Below the pieces are notes generated by a model. That model saw only the letters and a program-made list of their open reading frames with translations, had not been told where the DNA came from and made no database searches. The position numbers and the translations under genes are program-made. Below are positions 7,837 through 17,137 of a stretch of 18,551 nt of DNA, one piece after another (within the stretch, counting starts at the first letter, position 1; each line of letters begins with the position of its first letter). This DNA is from Pedosphaera sp. (GTDB lineage Bacteria; Verrucomicrobiota; Verrucomicrobiia; Limisphaerales; UBA9464): positions 1-18,551 of the forward strand of contig SIAZ01000035.1 in the NCBI GenBank assembly GCA_009695405.1. Reading direction: 5' to 3'.

Positions 7837-8303
7837 CAAGCCTGTTCGTCTTCCTCGCTGGAGTCGTCTGTTTCGTCGTGAGTTGGTAAATGTTCGCTCA
7901 TATCTTCGGACTCAAGGAACAGAGTACGAGCGACATAAATGGGTCGTTTGAGAGCCGCAGCGAGAGCCAAGCAATCACTGGGACGCGCATCAAGTTCAAC
8001 CAATTTAGTGCCTAGTTCGTTTTCCTGACGCAGAATTAAGCGAGCAAAGTAGGTGGAGTTTTTGAGGCTGGTAATGATCACCCGTTCCAGTTCGATACCA
8101 AAGCCTTGAAAGAGATTAGCCATGAGGTCGTGGGTGAGGGGGCGATCTTTGGGAGCGCCGCGGAGAGCCATTCCGATGATAAGACCCATGCTTTGTTCGA
8201 CTTGAATGACAAAGACCTTTTCGTCTGTGCCAATAAAGAGAGCGCATCCACTATTGGCAGGAAGGATGCCTCGGATTTTGACTGGTATGACTTCGTTGGC
8301 CAT
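7836..8303 (-). CDS. DUF151 bifunctional nuclease-domain protein
   Basis: The 155-residue product is a BFN (DUF151) domain protein; characterised relatives have RNase and DNase activity. The family signature ELDARPSDCLALA (103-115) is followed by PIYVARTLF, and the N-terminal half has the usual VFVIQVEQSMGLIIGMALRG strand-helix. The C-terminus is a highly acidic tail (HDETDDSSEEDEQA) of unknown use. An in-frame ATG at 8348 would add 15 residues, but MANEVIPVKIRGIL fits the normal start, so 8303 is chosen. No clear ribosome binding site precedes it. The stop overlaps the holA start by one base. The protease gene starts divergently about 147 bases away, so the two promoters probably share that gap. 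Confidence 0.88.
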   Translation of the reverse strand: MANEVIPVKIRGILPANSGCALFIGTDEKVFVIQVEQSMGLIIGMALRGAPKDRPLTHDLMANLFQGFGIELERVIITSLKNSTYFARLILRQENELGTKLVELDARPSDCLALAAALKRPIYVARTLFLESEDMSEHLPTHDETDDSSEEDEQA

Positions 8304-8450
8304 GGGGGAGGATAGAAATTGATGTGATAGGAAGGCAAGCAACCCCACAAAAATTCATCATTTGTTTCCTTAGAATCTTCACTAGCAGTTTGTTGTGGAG
8401 TGATCCATATTTTGAGCGAAGTTGGAGGAAATATATTTTCAGATTTCTCA

Positions 8451-11400
8451 ATGCGTTTTTCGTTTCTTATCTTATCGGTGATTTTGGTAGGTTTCCTGCC
8501 GGTTACAGGTGCTGTTTCAACCTATCAACTTTTCCTATCGGAGGAGCCGATGGCCGAAGCGGCGGCGAAGCGATTCGTCGTCGCGGGGGCTACAGCGGCG
8601 GAGGGGAAAGCCCAACTGAGGGTGATTCGAACCCAGCAGACAGGGCTGAAAGGGCAATTAAAGGCGGCGGGCATTGAAGTCATTGGAGCAACAGCTGTTC
8701 TGCAAAACTCAGTGTTAGTTTTGGCCGAAGACGCCCAAGTGGCTTCTCTACGATCCATGACCGGGGTCATTGGGATTGAAAAGGTGACCCCTTTGGTGCG
8801 GCAAACGCGAACATCGGTTCCTTTCATTGGGGCGCCTCGGGTTTGGGAATCGGCGATACCGGGATTGACAGGGCGCGGGGTGAGGATCGGGATCATTGAC
8901 TCCGGCATCGACTATACTCATGCGAGTTTTGGAGGATCTGGGAAGGTCAATGATTATCTTGCCAACTCGGGAACAGTCATCGAGTCTGGGACGTTTCCTA
9001 CCGAGAAAGTGGCTGGAGGCACTGATTTTGCCGGTGACGGTTACGATGCCTCAGGCGAAGACGGTTCGCCGTCGCCTCTGCCAGATCAAGATCCACTGGA
9101 TCCACAGATAAACGGACATGGCACCCATGTAGCGGCTATTGCTGCAGGCTACGGTGTCCTTGATTCGGAGGAGACTTTTGCGGGTCCCTATGGGGTGGAT
9201 TCCTATCGGAATATCTTTCGGGTCGGACCGGGTGTTGCGCCGGAGGCGACACTTTATGCCTTTAAAGTTTTTGGGCGTTCGGGTTCGACGTCGTTGGTCG
9301 CTTTGGGATTGGATGCGGCAGCTGATCCGAATGGAGATGGCGATACAAGTGACCGGATGGATGTGGTTAATCTGTCGTTGGGAACTCACTTTGCGACCGA
9401 GGCAGAAAGCGGTCAGTATGGTGGCATCAATCGGTTAGTAGCCTTGGGGTGTGTCGTGGTGGTGTCTGCCGGTAATGCGGGCAACACGAGCTACATTCTA
9501 GGTGCCCCTGGATCGTTGCCTAAAACGGTCACCGTTGCCAATACCTACGATGACGGGGCGATCTCATCAACACTCTCGATTACGGCACCGGCACGGATTG
9601 CTGGGGACTATGCTATGGTGGAGAGTGTTTTTACCCGCCCAATTGCGCAAGTGGGAACTCTATCCGCTCAATTGGTCCAAGCCTTGCCGTACAGCGGGTG
9701 TCAGGATGGAAACACCGGTTTGATCACCAACCGAATGGCGTTGGAGGGTAAAATCGCTTTGATGAATCGAGGCATCTGTTTTTTTGTGCGGAAGGTTCGA
9801 GAGGCTCAAGCAGCGGGAGCTGTCGCGGTGATGATCGTTAATAACGTCGATGGATTTCCCATTCCGATGGCTGGCATCGGCGATACCTCGGATATTAAGA
9901 TCCCTGGGGTAATGATTTCCAAAGCCGACGGGAATATCATCGTTAAGCATTTAGCGGCGGGCGTGATTGTCCGGTTAGAACCGAAGGAGGTATCGGTAAG
10001 GCCCGAATTGGCGGATCAACTAGCCAACTCTAGTTCCCGTGGGCCCGTGGCCTTTAGTAGCCGCCTTAAACCCGATATTGCAGCACCTGGGAGTGCAATA
10101 CCGTCTGCCCGCGCTGGATTTGGAACGGAGTCTGTGCGCTACACCGGCACGTCGATGTCAGCACCCCATGTGAGTGGAGCGGTTGCTCTCCTACGACAGA
10201 GTCATCCTGATTGGTCTGCTCAAGAGATAAAAGCTGTGTTAATGAATACAGCTGCACGGACTGCTAATGCCGATGGAATCGTTTATCCGGAATCGCGCAC
10301 TGGATCGGGGCGGCTCTCGGTGGCAGATGCCGCCGGGGCCACATTTCTGGCCTTTAACGACGACGCACCCGACGAGGTCTCGCTTTCGTTGGGTTTCTTA
10401 GAAATTAGCCAACCGTTCACAGTAGAGAAGCGGATTCGAGTGGTGAATAAGGGTCTCCAATCCATTCAACTGAGTATTGCAGTCAGCAACACCTTTGGAG
10501 CACGCACAGCGACTCTTATTCCGCAGATGACCGAGTTAACCGTCGCCGCTGGGCAATCGCGAAGTGTTCCGTTTACTTTCCGAGCGAATCCCATCTGGGT
10601 CGAAGATGATCCGACCACTCCAGATGTTCAGGGAGAGCGGTTGCGCCCGAAAATACCGGAGGTCAGTGGGCAGATTTGGTTTCGGACATCGCATCAAGCG
10701 ATTCACGTACCTTGGTATTCACTTATACGACCGATCTCTTTAACTCGAACCGGAGTGACTAACATTGGATTGCCCAACGTGGCGACGTCGAGTCTGGTGG
10801 TCCCAGTATCGCGGCCGTCCCTTGAGTCGGCGGGCTTGGTGGGTGTTTTTCAGCTCGGCCGACTGAGTGCCGACCGCGGAATGGGATTTCCGGCTGGGGC
10901 GTCGGACGTTTTGGCCTTTGGAGCGGCGACAGATCACAAGACTGATGGAGACATCCTTAATGCGCGGGTCTTTTTTGGGTTAGCCACAGCGGCGCGGTGG
11001 GTGACACCTCAGCCCGTCTTTCATTCATTGGGGTTTGAGATCGATTCCAATTTGGACGGTGCGGTCGATTATCGCGTGTTAAATAGTACCGGAGGTAATT
11101 TTAACGCCAAATCCCTCGATGATTCGCGCTTTGCTACGGATTTTCTCTTATCGGTTGTCCAGCCGGTAAGTGGTGGAGCGTTGGTGGAAGGGGACGTCTT
11201 GAATGTCTTGGATCCGAAGGTCTATGCGACATCCGTTTTCCACAATGGAGTCCTTGTTCATTCTGTCCCTGCTTCGGCTCTTGGTGTTCGCTCTTGGAAT
11301 TCTCGGATCCGCTATCGAGCGGTGGTGAGTGGTTCTGATATCTCAGAAACAACACCTTGGGTCGATTTTGATGTCGCTGCTCCGACGGTGGATGGGACCG

Positions 11401-11927
11401 CTTCAGGGATTGAAAGAACGCCTTGGCAGTTGGGGCAACGGGATATTCGAATGCAAGTGGTTCGGAACGGGACGGTGGTGTCGGCCTTACTGTTGCATTT
11501 GAACAATCCCATAGGCAAACAAGTGGATGTCGTTCGGTTTGATCCTTCGACACCGGATATTGATCGCAATCGATTAGTTGATGTCGAGGAGTTGATCTAT
11601 TTTCCTAAGTTAGGAAACGCGTCAGAGGGAGATCCAGATGGCGATGGATTAACCACGGCATTTGAATTGGGACACGGTTCGAACCCTCTGGACCGACTTT
11701 CCGGTTTTCGATTAGGCCCCATTTCTGCGCTAGTCGGTGAAGGAGGCACTCGGGCAATTAGTTGGCCGACTGTGCCGGGACGAACCTATGGGGTGCAGAG
11801 AGCTTTACTTGGAGGCGGTTTGTTTGAGAGCTTGGTCTCAGGGCTTGTGGCAGAGACGCGCACTCAAGTTTTTACTGATCCGCACCCACCTTCAGAAGGG
11901 GCACTTTATCGAGTCGTCGCAGAGTGA
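8451..11927 (+). CDS. Secreted subtilisin-like serine protease (S8) with PA domain and calcium-binding-like C-terminus
   Basis: This large exported protease has 1158 residues from the ATG at 8451, which begins a signal peptide (MRFSFLILSVILVGFLPVTG). The open frame starts at a GTG at 8400, but that would place 17 residues before the signal. Numbering from 8451, an inhibitor-like propeptide spans about 25-120. The triad is Asp150 (IGIIDSGIDYTH), His223 (NGHGTHVA) and Ser568 (YTGTSMSAPH), with oxyanion Asn342 in VSAGNAGN. A PA domain is inserted at about 405-510 (KIALMNRGICFFVRKVREAQ). The C-terminal half has beta-rich domains. Asp-rich stretches (DIDRNRLVDVEEL, then DPDGDGLTTAFELG, about 1036-1075) resemble thrombospondin-3/EF-hand calcium sites. 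The last segment, ISWPTVPGRTYGVQ ... ALYRVVAE, is typical of exported verrucomicrobial proteins. Its role is probably degradation of external protein. Confidence 0.92.
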   Translation: MRFSFLILSVILVGFLPVTGAVSTYQLFLSEEPMAEAAAKRFVVAGATAAEGKAQLRVIRTQQTGLKGQLKAAGIEVIGATAVLQNSVLVLAEDAQVASLRSMTGVIGIEKVTPLVRQTRTSVPFIGAPRVWESAIPGLTGRGVRIGIIDSGIDYTHASFGGSGKVNDYLANSGTVIESGTFPTEKVAGGTDFAGDGYDASGEDGSPSPLPDQDPLDPQINGHGTHVAAIAAGYGVLDSEETFAGPYGVDSYRNIFRVGPGVAPEATLYAFKVFGRSGSTSLVALGLDAAADPNGDGDTSDRMDVVNLSLGTHFATEAESGQYGGINRLVALGCVVVVSAGNAGNTSYILGAPGSLPKTVTVANTYDDGAISSTLSITAPARIAGDYAMVESVFTRPIAQVGTLSAQLVQALPYSGCQDGNTGLITNRMALEGKIALMNRGICFFVRKVREAQAAGAVAVMIVNNVDGFPIPMAGIGDTSDIKIPGVMISKADGNIIVKHLAAGVIVRLEPKEVSVRPELADQLANSSSRGPVAFSSRLKPDIAAPGSAIPSARAGFGTESVRYTGTSMSAPHVSGAVALLRQSHPDWSAQEIKAVLMNTAARTANADGIVYPESRTGSGRLSVADAAGATFLAFNDDAPDEVSLSLGFLEISQPFTVEKRIRVVNKGLQSIQLSIAVSNTFGARTATLIPQMTELTVAAGQSRSVPFTFRANPIWVEDDPTTPDVQGERLRPKIPEVSGQIWFRTSHQAIHVPWYSLIRPISLTRTGVTNIGLPNVATSSLVVPVSRPSLESAGLVGVFQLGRLSADRGMGFPAGASDVLAFGAATDHKTDGDILNARVFFGLATAARWVTPQPVFHSLGFEIDSNLDGAVDYRVLNSTGGNFNAKSLDDSRFATDFLLSVVQPVSGGALVEGDVLNVLDPKVYATSVFHNGVLVHSVPASALGVRSWNSRIRYRAVVSGSDISETTPWVDFDVAAPTVDGTASGIERTPWQLGQRDIRMQVVRNGTVVSALLLHLNNPIGKQVDVVRFDPSTPDIDRNRLVDVEELIYFPKLGNASEGDPDGDGLTTAFELGHGSNPLDRLSGFRLGPISALVGEGGTRAISWPTVPGRTYGVQRALLGGGLFESLVSGLVAETRTQVFTDPHPPSEGALYRVVAE

Positions 11928-12049
11928 CTTGCCTGTAATTAAATGCATCGCTCGTAAATAGTGCGATTAGTGCGTGACTGAAGTATCAAAATTTGTGTAC
12001 CCATCCTCGCTTCCGTTCCGGTCGATCTTATTCGATGCGGATTTGCCTC

Positions 12050-12946
12050 ATGAAACACTTGTTGAGCCTAGAGAGTTTGTCGGCGGACGCATTACGTTCG
12101 ATCTTGGATCGAGTGACTGTATTTAAGCGGGACAGGCGTACTCACGCTCGTCCTCTAACAGGTCAGACGTGGGCACTAATTTTCAGCAAGAGCTCCACAC
12201 GAACGCGGGTTAGTTTCGAAGTGGGATTAAGAGAAATGGGGGCTGATGTTTTGTTTCTTAATGCGAGCGATATTCAGTTAGGTCGAGGTGAACCGATTCG
12301 AGACACGGCTCGTGTTTTGGGACGGATGCTACACGGGGCGGTGATCCGCACCTATGCTCAAGAGGATGTTGAGCAGTTCGCGGCGTATTCCGGAATTCCC
12401 ACAGTCAATGCCCTGACGGATGAGGAACATCCCTGCCAGATATTGACGGATATTTTTACTTTTGAAGAAGCCCGTGGAGAATCCATTGCGGGTAAAGTGG
12501 TCACCTTTGTGGGCGATGGAGCCTGCAATGTGCCGACGAGTTGGATTTGGGCCGCGGCGCGACTTGATTTTGAATTGAGGATTGCCGCACCAAAGACCTA
12601 TCAACCTTCCACTGAGCTTTTGCGTCGGGCGGGCGGGCGGGTTTTTTGCACGGAAGATATTCAATCGGCAGCGAGCGGCGCCGACTTATTATACACCGAT
12701 GTGTGGGTTTCTATGGGGAAGGAAGCGGAAGGTGCAGCACGATTAAAGGATTTAGACGGCTACCAAATCAACGACAGTCTGATTGCTCTAGCTGCGCCGA
12801 ATGCCTTGGTGATGCACTGCTTGCCCGCGTATCGAGGCAAGGAGATTACTGAAGCCGTCTTGGAGCGGCATGCGGCGACCATTTTCACCGAGGCGGAAAA
12901 CCGGTTGCACACTCAGAAAGCTGTGGTGGACTGGATGGTCGAATGA
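12050..12946 (+). CDS. argF: Ornithine carbamoyltransferase
   Basis: This cytoplasmic enzyme joins carbamoyl phosphate to ornithine to give citrulline in arginine synthesis. The 298-residue protein from the ATG at 12050 has the standard start MKHLLSLESLSADALRSIL; the open frame extends upstream to 11993 but those residues have no family counterpart. The carbamoyl phosphate site is SSTRTR (48-53) and HPCQ (127-130). The ornithine site includes DVWVSMG (217-223) and HCLPAYRGKEIT (256-267). The C-terminus AENRLHTQKAVVDWM (282-296) is also canonical. The SMG motif separates it from aspartate carbamoyltransferase. The phosphoesterase gene begins three bases after its stop, so they probably share a transcript. 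No clear arginine-repressor operator was found in the 122 bases upstream. Confidence 0.96.
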   Translation: MKHLLSLESLSADALRSILDRVTVFKRDRRTHARPLTGQTWALIFSKSSTRTRVSFEVGLREMGADVLFLNASDIQLGRGEPIRDTARVLGRMLHGAVIRTYAQEDVEQFAAYSGIPTVNALTDEEHPCQILTDIFTFEEARGESIAGKVVTFVGDGACNVPTSWIWAAARLDFELRIAAPKTYQPSTELLRRAGGRVFCTEDIQSAASGADLLYTDVWVSMGKEAEGAARLKDLDGYQINDSLIALAAPNALVMHCLPAYRGKEITEAVLERHAATIFTEAENRLHTQKAVVDWMVE

Positions 12947-12949
12947 TTC

Positions 12950-13918
12950 GTGAAACTGCTTGTTATTAGTGACCTTCATTGGGCTGGGCCGGGTGAGCAG
13001 CAACGGCGAGGAATCCCATCGGAGCCACCCATTCATCCGATCCTGCGGACTGCGGAACGAGTATGGAGGGAAAGCATTTGGTTGAGGGACCCCTTTGCTC
13101 ATAATGACAAACTCAATCAAATCATTGCACTGAATCCCTCTGTCGATTGGGTGATTGCGAGCGGCGACTATACAATCGATTCCGCCTTTGTGGGCCTTTT
13201 GGATGAAGCCGCCTGTGAGAGTGCCGAACTGTGTTTGAAAACCCTACGGACGGCCTATGGGGAACGCGTCCTCGCTGTGGCGGGCGATCATGAGATAGGT
13301 AAGCATAGTCTGTTTGGCGGGCGTGGAGGCCCTAGGTTAGAGAGTTGGAAGCGGATTGCTTTTCGGTTGCAGTTAGAAGGGGTGTGGCGAAAGGATTTTG
13401 GGCGGTATGCTGTTATTGGAGTTCCCTCCAGTTTGGTGTCATTACCAGTGTTTGAATCCGAACTCATTCCCGCAGAACGTCCCCTGTGGGAGGCTGAGCG
13501 CCGGCAAGTTCTAGAACAGATTACTCGACACTTTGCCTCGGTGGAATCGGGGCAGCGTCTTCTTTTGCTCTGCCATGATCCAACTGCTTTGCCTTTTCTT
13601 TATGAACTTCCAGAGGTGGCGCGTGCGGTGGATCGTGGAGGGTTGGAAGCCACAGTAATTGGGCATTTGCATTCGCCCTTTATTTTTGGATTAGCAAGGC
13701 TCTTGGCGGGTGTTCCGCGGATTAGTTGGGCTGGTTCTACAATTCGGCGACACACCGCAGCCTTAAATCAGGCGCGGCTGTGGCAGCGGTTTGGTCTCGT
13801 CTTTTGTCCAGCCCCCACTGGCATTGAGCTTTTCAAAGATGGCGGTTGGTTGACTGCAGATTTGGATACTGAGGGTAAGGAGCCCATCCGCTGGACGCGT
13901 CATCGATTAGACTGGTGA
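12950..13918 (+). CDS. Calcineurin-like metallophosphoesterase with altered GNH motif
   Basis: The 322-residue protein starts at a GTG three bases after argF (MKLLVISDLHW). It has the dinuclear metal motifs of calcineurin-like phosphoesterases in order: DLH (Asp8, His10), GD (72-73), GDHE (112-115), CHD (His209) and GHLH (238-241). The usual GNHE/D motif reads AGDHE, so the conserved asparagine, a metal ligand, is aspartate. Either the metal site is tuned differently or activity is reduced. The substrate is unknown; nucleotide, nucleic acid and protein phosphatases all occur in this fold. Its tight spacing to argF suggests co-transcription and does not prove a link to arginine. There is no signal peptide, so it is probably cytoplasmic. 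Confidence 0.82.
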   Translation: MKLLVISDLHWAGPGEQQRRGIPSEPPIHPILRTAERVWRESIWLRDPFAHNDKLNQIIALNPSVDWVIASGDYTIDSAFVGLLDEAACESAELCLKTLRTAYGERVLAVAGDHEIGKHSLFGGRGGPRLESWKRIAFRLQLEGVWRKDFGRYAVIGVPSSLVSLPVFESELIPAERPLWEAERRQVLEQITRHFASVESGQRLLLLCHDPTALPFLYELPEVARAVDRGGLEATVIGHLHSPFIFGLARLLAGVPRISWAGSTIRRHTAALNQARLWQRFGLVFCPAPTGIELFKDGGWLTADLDTEGKEPIRWTRHRLDW

Positions 13919-14060
13919 TGACTGACTTACGAAGGCGATTGACCAGAACAGATCGATTGGGCGGTGACGACTGTGAAGTCCGAGTGGCCTAGAACGAAAG
14001 AAAGGGAGCGCATTCGGTCTTGAGTTGGCCGCTCGGTTCGACTTTGTCATCCTTCTGTCG

Positions 14061-14735
14061 ATGCGGAGAGGAATCATCAAGTGCTTGATTCGATGGGGGA
14101 TAGCACTCGCCCTGTTGCCACTGAACCTTGGATTGACCTGGGCTGTCTCAGAACTCATTCGGGATTCGGTGGGAGCCGCTCGATTTTGGGTGCCCTTATC
14201 GATCGGTGTCGCGGTGTGGTTTTTTCTCTACAACACCTGTCCCCGCCCGATGTGGTTGTATGTCTTTGGGCACGAACTCACTCACACCCTTTGCGCCCTT
14301 TGTTGTGGGGCCAAGATTCAAAGTTTCAAAGTGGGTCGAGGAGGTGGCGAAGTTCGGTTAAGTAAATCCAATACATTTATCGCTCTCGCACCCTACTTTC
14401 TGCCGCTTTACGCCCTGCTTTGGTCTTTTTTCCTGATTTTAATTCGGTGGTGGTTTGGAGCTTCCGATTGGTTTGGACCTCTTCTTTATGCAGGACTTGG
14501 GGTTGCCTACAGCTTTCATGTGACCCTCACCGTGGTCATTTTACGGATACGTCAACCGGATTTGGTCGGTGAAGGCTTCTTTTTCTCGGGGACGTTGATT
14601 TGGTTTGGAAACGCGATTGTCTTGCTGGTAGCACTTCCTTTGTTGACCGGGTCCAGTGGGGTTGCGGAAGCTATCCGCTTGGCGGCGTGGCGTAGTTTAG
14701 ACGTAGTCCGACTTTTTTGTCGGTGGATTCAATGA
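14061..14735 (+). CDS. Integral membrane zinc-metalloprotease-like protein (HELTH, M50-like)
   Basis: The 224-residue protein has about five membrane segments: roughly 8-30, 41-58, 105-131, 137-160 and 173-197. Between the second and third lies YVFGHELTHTLCALCCGAKI, with the zinc motif HELTH (71-75) followed by a Gly-rich stretch, FKVGRGGGEVRLS. This layout resembles M50-type (site-2 or M50B-like) membrane proteases, in which GGxV follows the HExxH helix. The third zinc ligand is not obvious; the Asp in RQPDLVGEG is a candidate. The frame is open from a TTG at 14025; the ATG at 14061 is preferred because it gives a charged start just before the first membrane segment. No PDZ domain is present. 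The function is unknown. Confidence 0.65.
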   Translation: MRRGIIKCLIRWGIALALLPLNLGLTWAVSELIRDSVGAARFWVPLSIGVAVWFFLYNTCPRPMWLYVFGHELTHTLCALCCGAKIQSFKVGRGGGEVRLSKSNTFIALAPYFLPLYALLWSFFLILIRWWFGASDWFGPLLYAGLGVAYSFHVTLTVVILRIRQPDLVGEGFFFSGTLIWFGNAIVLLVALPLLTGSSGVAEAIRLAAWRSLDVVRLFCRWIQ

Positions 14736-14817
14736 ATCTGCCTATGGACCTGACGACTAATTAACGATTAAATAGCGCTCAGCGAAGGTGGACAAACTAC
14801 TGCTCAACTCCGAATTC

Positions 14818-15288
14818 ATGAATCTTGGTGATATCCTCTCGGATCGGCAAATCGTTCCTGAACTTCGGGCGGCCAATCGTTGGTCGGCTATTGATGAATT
14901 AATTACCTGTTTAGTGGAATCAGGTAAGATCTCGCCTGAACACCGTGAAGCGATTACCGCAGTGGTCAAAAAACGAGAAACCTCGATGAGCACAGGGATC
15001 GGCTTTGGTATTGGAATTCCTCATGCCTCGACCGATCTCATCAGTGAGGTGGTCGCTGCTTTCGGTCGATCCCGCGCTGGCGTTAACTTTGATTCACTCG
15101 ATAATCAGCCCGTCCATTTGGTCACCCTGTTTCTTGTTCCAACCGGACAGTTTCAGAAGCATCTGCATACACTGGCTGGTATTGCTAAAGTATTGCGACG
15201 CGACGATTTTCTAAAATCGATGGAGGCCTCGGCCGATGCGGTGTCTATGATGCAAATCATCCGCGAATATTCTGCTACACTTCGTTGA
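14818..15288 (+). CDS. PTS EIIA-2 (fructose/PtsN-type) domain protein
   Basis: This single-domain EIIA-2 protein has 156 residues from the ATG at 14818 (MNLGDILSDRQIVPEL). A GTG at 14788 in the same frame would add ten residues and is less likely. The phosphorylation site is the conserved GIGFGIGIPHASTDLI, with His69. It is followed by PVHLVTLFLVPTGQFQKHLHTLAGIAKVLR, which includes the second family histidine cluster. No EIIB, EIIC, HPr or EI gene is present, so it is more likely a regulatory PtsN-like protein than part of a sugar transporter. It lies 43 bases before argS. Whether it senses nitrogen state here is conjecture. Confidence 0.88.
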   Translation: MNLGDILSDRQIVPELRAANRWSAIDELITCLVESGKISPEHREAITAVVKKRETSMSTGIGFGIGIPHASTDLISEVVAAFGRSRAGVNFDSLDNQPVHLVTLFLVPTGQFQKHLHTLAGIAKVLRRDDFLKSMEASADAVSMMQIIREYSATLR

Positions 15289-15331
15289 TCTCCTTTTCGG
15301 GTCGGTCCGCTGGCTAACCCAATCCAATCTC

Positions 15332-17089
15332 ATGTTTCATTCGGTTATTGAAGCCCGGTTACGCCTCGCCGTTGCCGCCGTGGTTCCCACTGCTAATCTC
15401 ACCGTTGTTCAGGTCCGCCCTGCAACAGAATCTCGCTTTGGCGAATTTCAGAGTAATTCCCTGATGTCGATTGCTAGGTCGCTCGGGATAAATCCAAGGC
15501 AACTCGCGGCCGATATTGTTGCTCGATTGGAGTTGGGAGATATCTGTGCACCCGTGGAAATTGCAGGGCCTGGCTTCCTGAACTTTCGGCTCTTGCCCGC
15601 CGCCTTGGTGGGATTGGTCACCGATGCTCTCGCAGGTCAGCATCTTTTCTTCGAACCAACCGCCCGTTCAAAATCAATCGTCATCGATTTTTCCTCACCC
15701 AATGTCGCTAAACCGATGCATGTTGGCCATATCCGGTCGACTGGAATTGGCGATGCTTTGCAGCGCCTCTGGCGGTTACTGGGTCACCGTGTGGTTACTG
15801 ATAATCACATTGGCGATTGGGGAACTCAGTTTGGAAAGCTCTTGGTCGGTTGGAAGACTTTGCTGGATCGGGTTGCTTTGGAAGCCGATCCAATTGCGGA
15901 GATGGAGCGCCTTTATAGGGAGGTCAATACTCGTTGCGATGCCGATCCACTGTGCCTCGATGTGGCCCGCCGTGAACTCGTTCTTTTGCAAGCGGGCGAC
16001 CCTGAGAATTTATCGATTTGGCAGGAGATGATTCGATTATCTCAGGTGCAGTTTGATACGATATACGGTCGCTTAGGGGTGCGATTTGATGTTGTTCTTG
16101 GCGAGAGCTTTTATAATTCAGAACTGGCGGGCGTAGTGGGTTCATTATTGAGTGCAGGGGTGGCTCGTGAGAGTGAAGGGGCGGTGGCAGTTTTCAGTGA
16201 CGGCAAGTTGGCTCCTAAAGAGGATCCTTTCCTGATTCATAAGGAGGGTGAGTGGGTGGATATTCCCGCTTTGATTCGTAAGAGTGACGGGGGATTTAAC
16301 TATATGACCACCGATTTAGCCACGCTGGTGCATCGGTTGAAAACTTGGAACCCTGATGAAATTATCTACGTTGTCGATGATCGACAGTCAGCACATTTCA
16401 AATCCTTATTTTTGGTTTTTGAACGATGGCAACCTGAGGCCGCCAATGGGGTAATATTGCGGCACATCGGATTTGGAAAAATCCTCGGTGACGATGGAAA
16501 ACCTTTTAAAACCCGCTCCGGTGATACCGTAAAATTGGGAGATCTTTTGAATGAAGCCGAGGAAAGAACCTTAAAAGTAGTGGCTGAAAAACGTCCGGAT
16601 TTAAGTCTCTCGGAGCAAAAAGAGATTGCACGCGTGGTGGGGATTGGAGCGGTTAAGTGGCAAGATTTACTACCCAATCGTCAGAGTGATTATGTGTTTT
16701 CTTGGGACAAGATGCTTGCCTTGCAAGGGAACACCGCGCCGTATCTTCAGTATCAATATACTCGGGCCTCGAAAGTAGTACGTGACGCAGGCGACCGTGA
16801 TGCGGATCAAGGCGTGGTTTTGACTGAAGCTGCCGAACTCGCATTGGTTCGGCATTTGATGAATTTTGGATTTACTCTCCAAGCGGCTGCTGAGGAGTGT
16901 CGTCCGAATTATCTCTGCAACTATTTGTATGAACTCGCCAGCCACTTCAGCCGTTTTTACGAGGCTTGCCCGGTGCTCAAGGTGGAGGAACCGGCACGAT
17001 CAAGTCGGATTGGTCTCTGCGAACTAGCTGCTCGCGTCCTAAAGCTTGGATTGAACACTCTAGGTATTGAAGTCACTGACCGGATGTAG
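15332..17089 (+). CDS. argS: Arginyl-tRNA synthetase
   Basis: This class I synthetase charges tRNA-Arg. The 585 residues cover all domains: the N-terminal Add-1 domain (FGEFQSNSLMSIARSLG, 36-52), the HIGH-type signature SPNVAKPMHVGHIRSTGIGD (122-141) and DNHIGDWGTQFGKLL. Further on are IYVVDDRQSAHFKSLF, the KMSKS-equivalent GDDGKPFKTRSGDTVKLGDL, and the anticodon-binding C-terminal part (SDYVFSWDKMLALQGNTAPY, LYELASHFSRFYEACPVL). The C-terminal methionine is normal for the family. The ATG at 15332 follows ptsN-like by 43 bases, so the two are probably in one operon. A second arginine gene, argF, starts the same plus-strand run. Confidence 0.97.
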   Translation: MFHSVIEARLRLAVAAVVPTANLTVVQVRPATESRFGEFQSNSLMSIARSLGINPRQLAADIVARLELGDICAPVEIAGPGFLNFRLLPAALVGLVTDALAGQHLFFEPTARSKSIVIDFSSPNVAKPMHVGHIRSTGIGDALQRLWRLLGHRVVTDNHIGDWGTQFGKLLVGWKTLLDRVALEADPIAEMERLYREVNTRCDADPLCLDVARRELVLLQAGDPENLSIWQEMIRLSQVQFDTIYGRLGVRFDVVLGESFYNSELAGVVGSLLSAGVARESEGAVAVFSDGKLAPKEDPFLIHKEGEWVDIPALIRKSDGGFNYMTTDLATLVHRLKTWNPDEIIYVVDDRQSAHFKSLFLVFERWQPEAANGVILRHIGFGKILGDDGKPFKTRSGDTVKLGDLLNEAEERTLKVVAEKRPDLSLSEQKEIARVVGIGAVKWQDLLPNRQSDYVFSWDKMLALQGNTAPYLQYQYTRASKVVRDAGDRDADQGVVLTEAAELALVRHLMNFGFTLQAAAEECRPNYLCNYLYELASHFSRFYEACPVLKVEEPARSSRIGLCELAARVLKLGLNTLGIEVTDRM

Positions 17090-17137
17090 ACAGAAACTTC
17101 AATCAGGTGAGTTTTCGTCGGTACTACTTATTAGAAT

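Noticed and set aside
11928..12049. Possible ARG-box operator or promoter ahead of argF
   Set aside because: AT-rich patches and a short ATCGC/GCGAT repeat are present, but no symmetrical arginine box or good -35/-10 pair could be found.
13918..13992. 24-codon frame whose ATG overlaps the phosphoesterase stop (TGATG)
   Set aside because: Too short and Arg/Asp-rich without hydrophobic or known features; the overlap alone is weak evidence.
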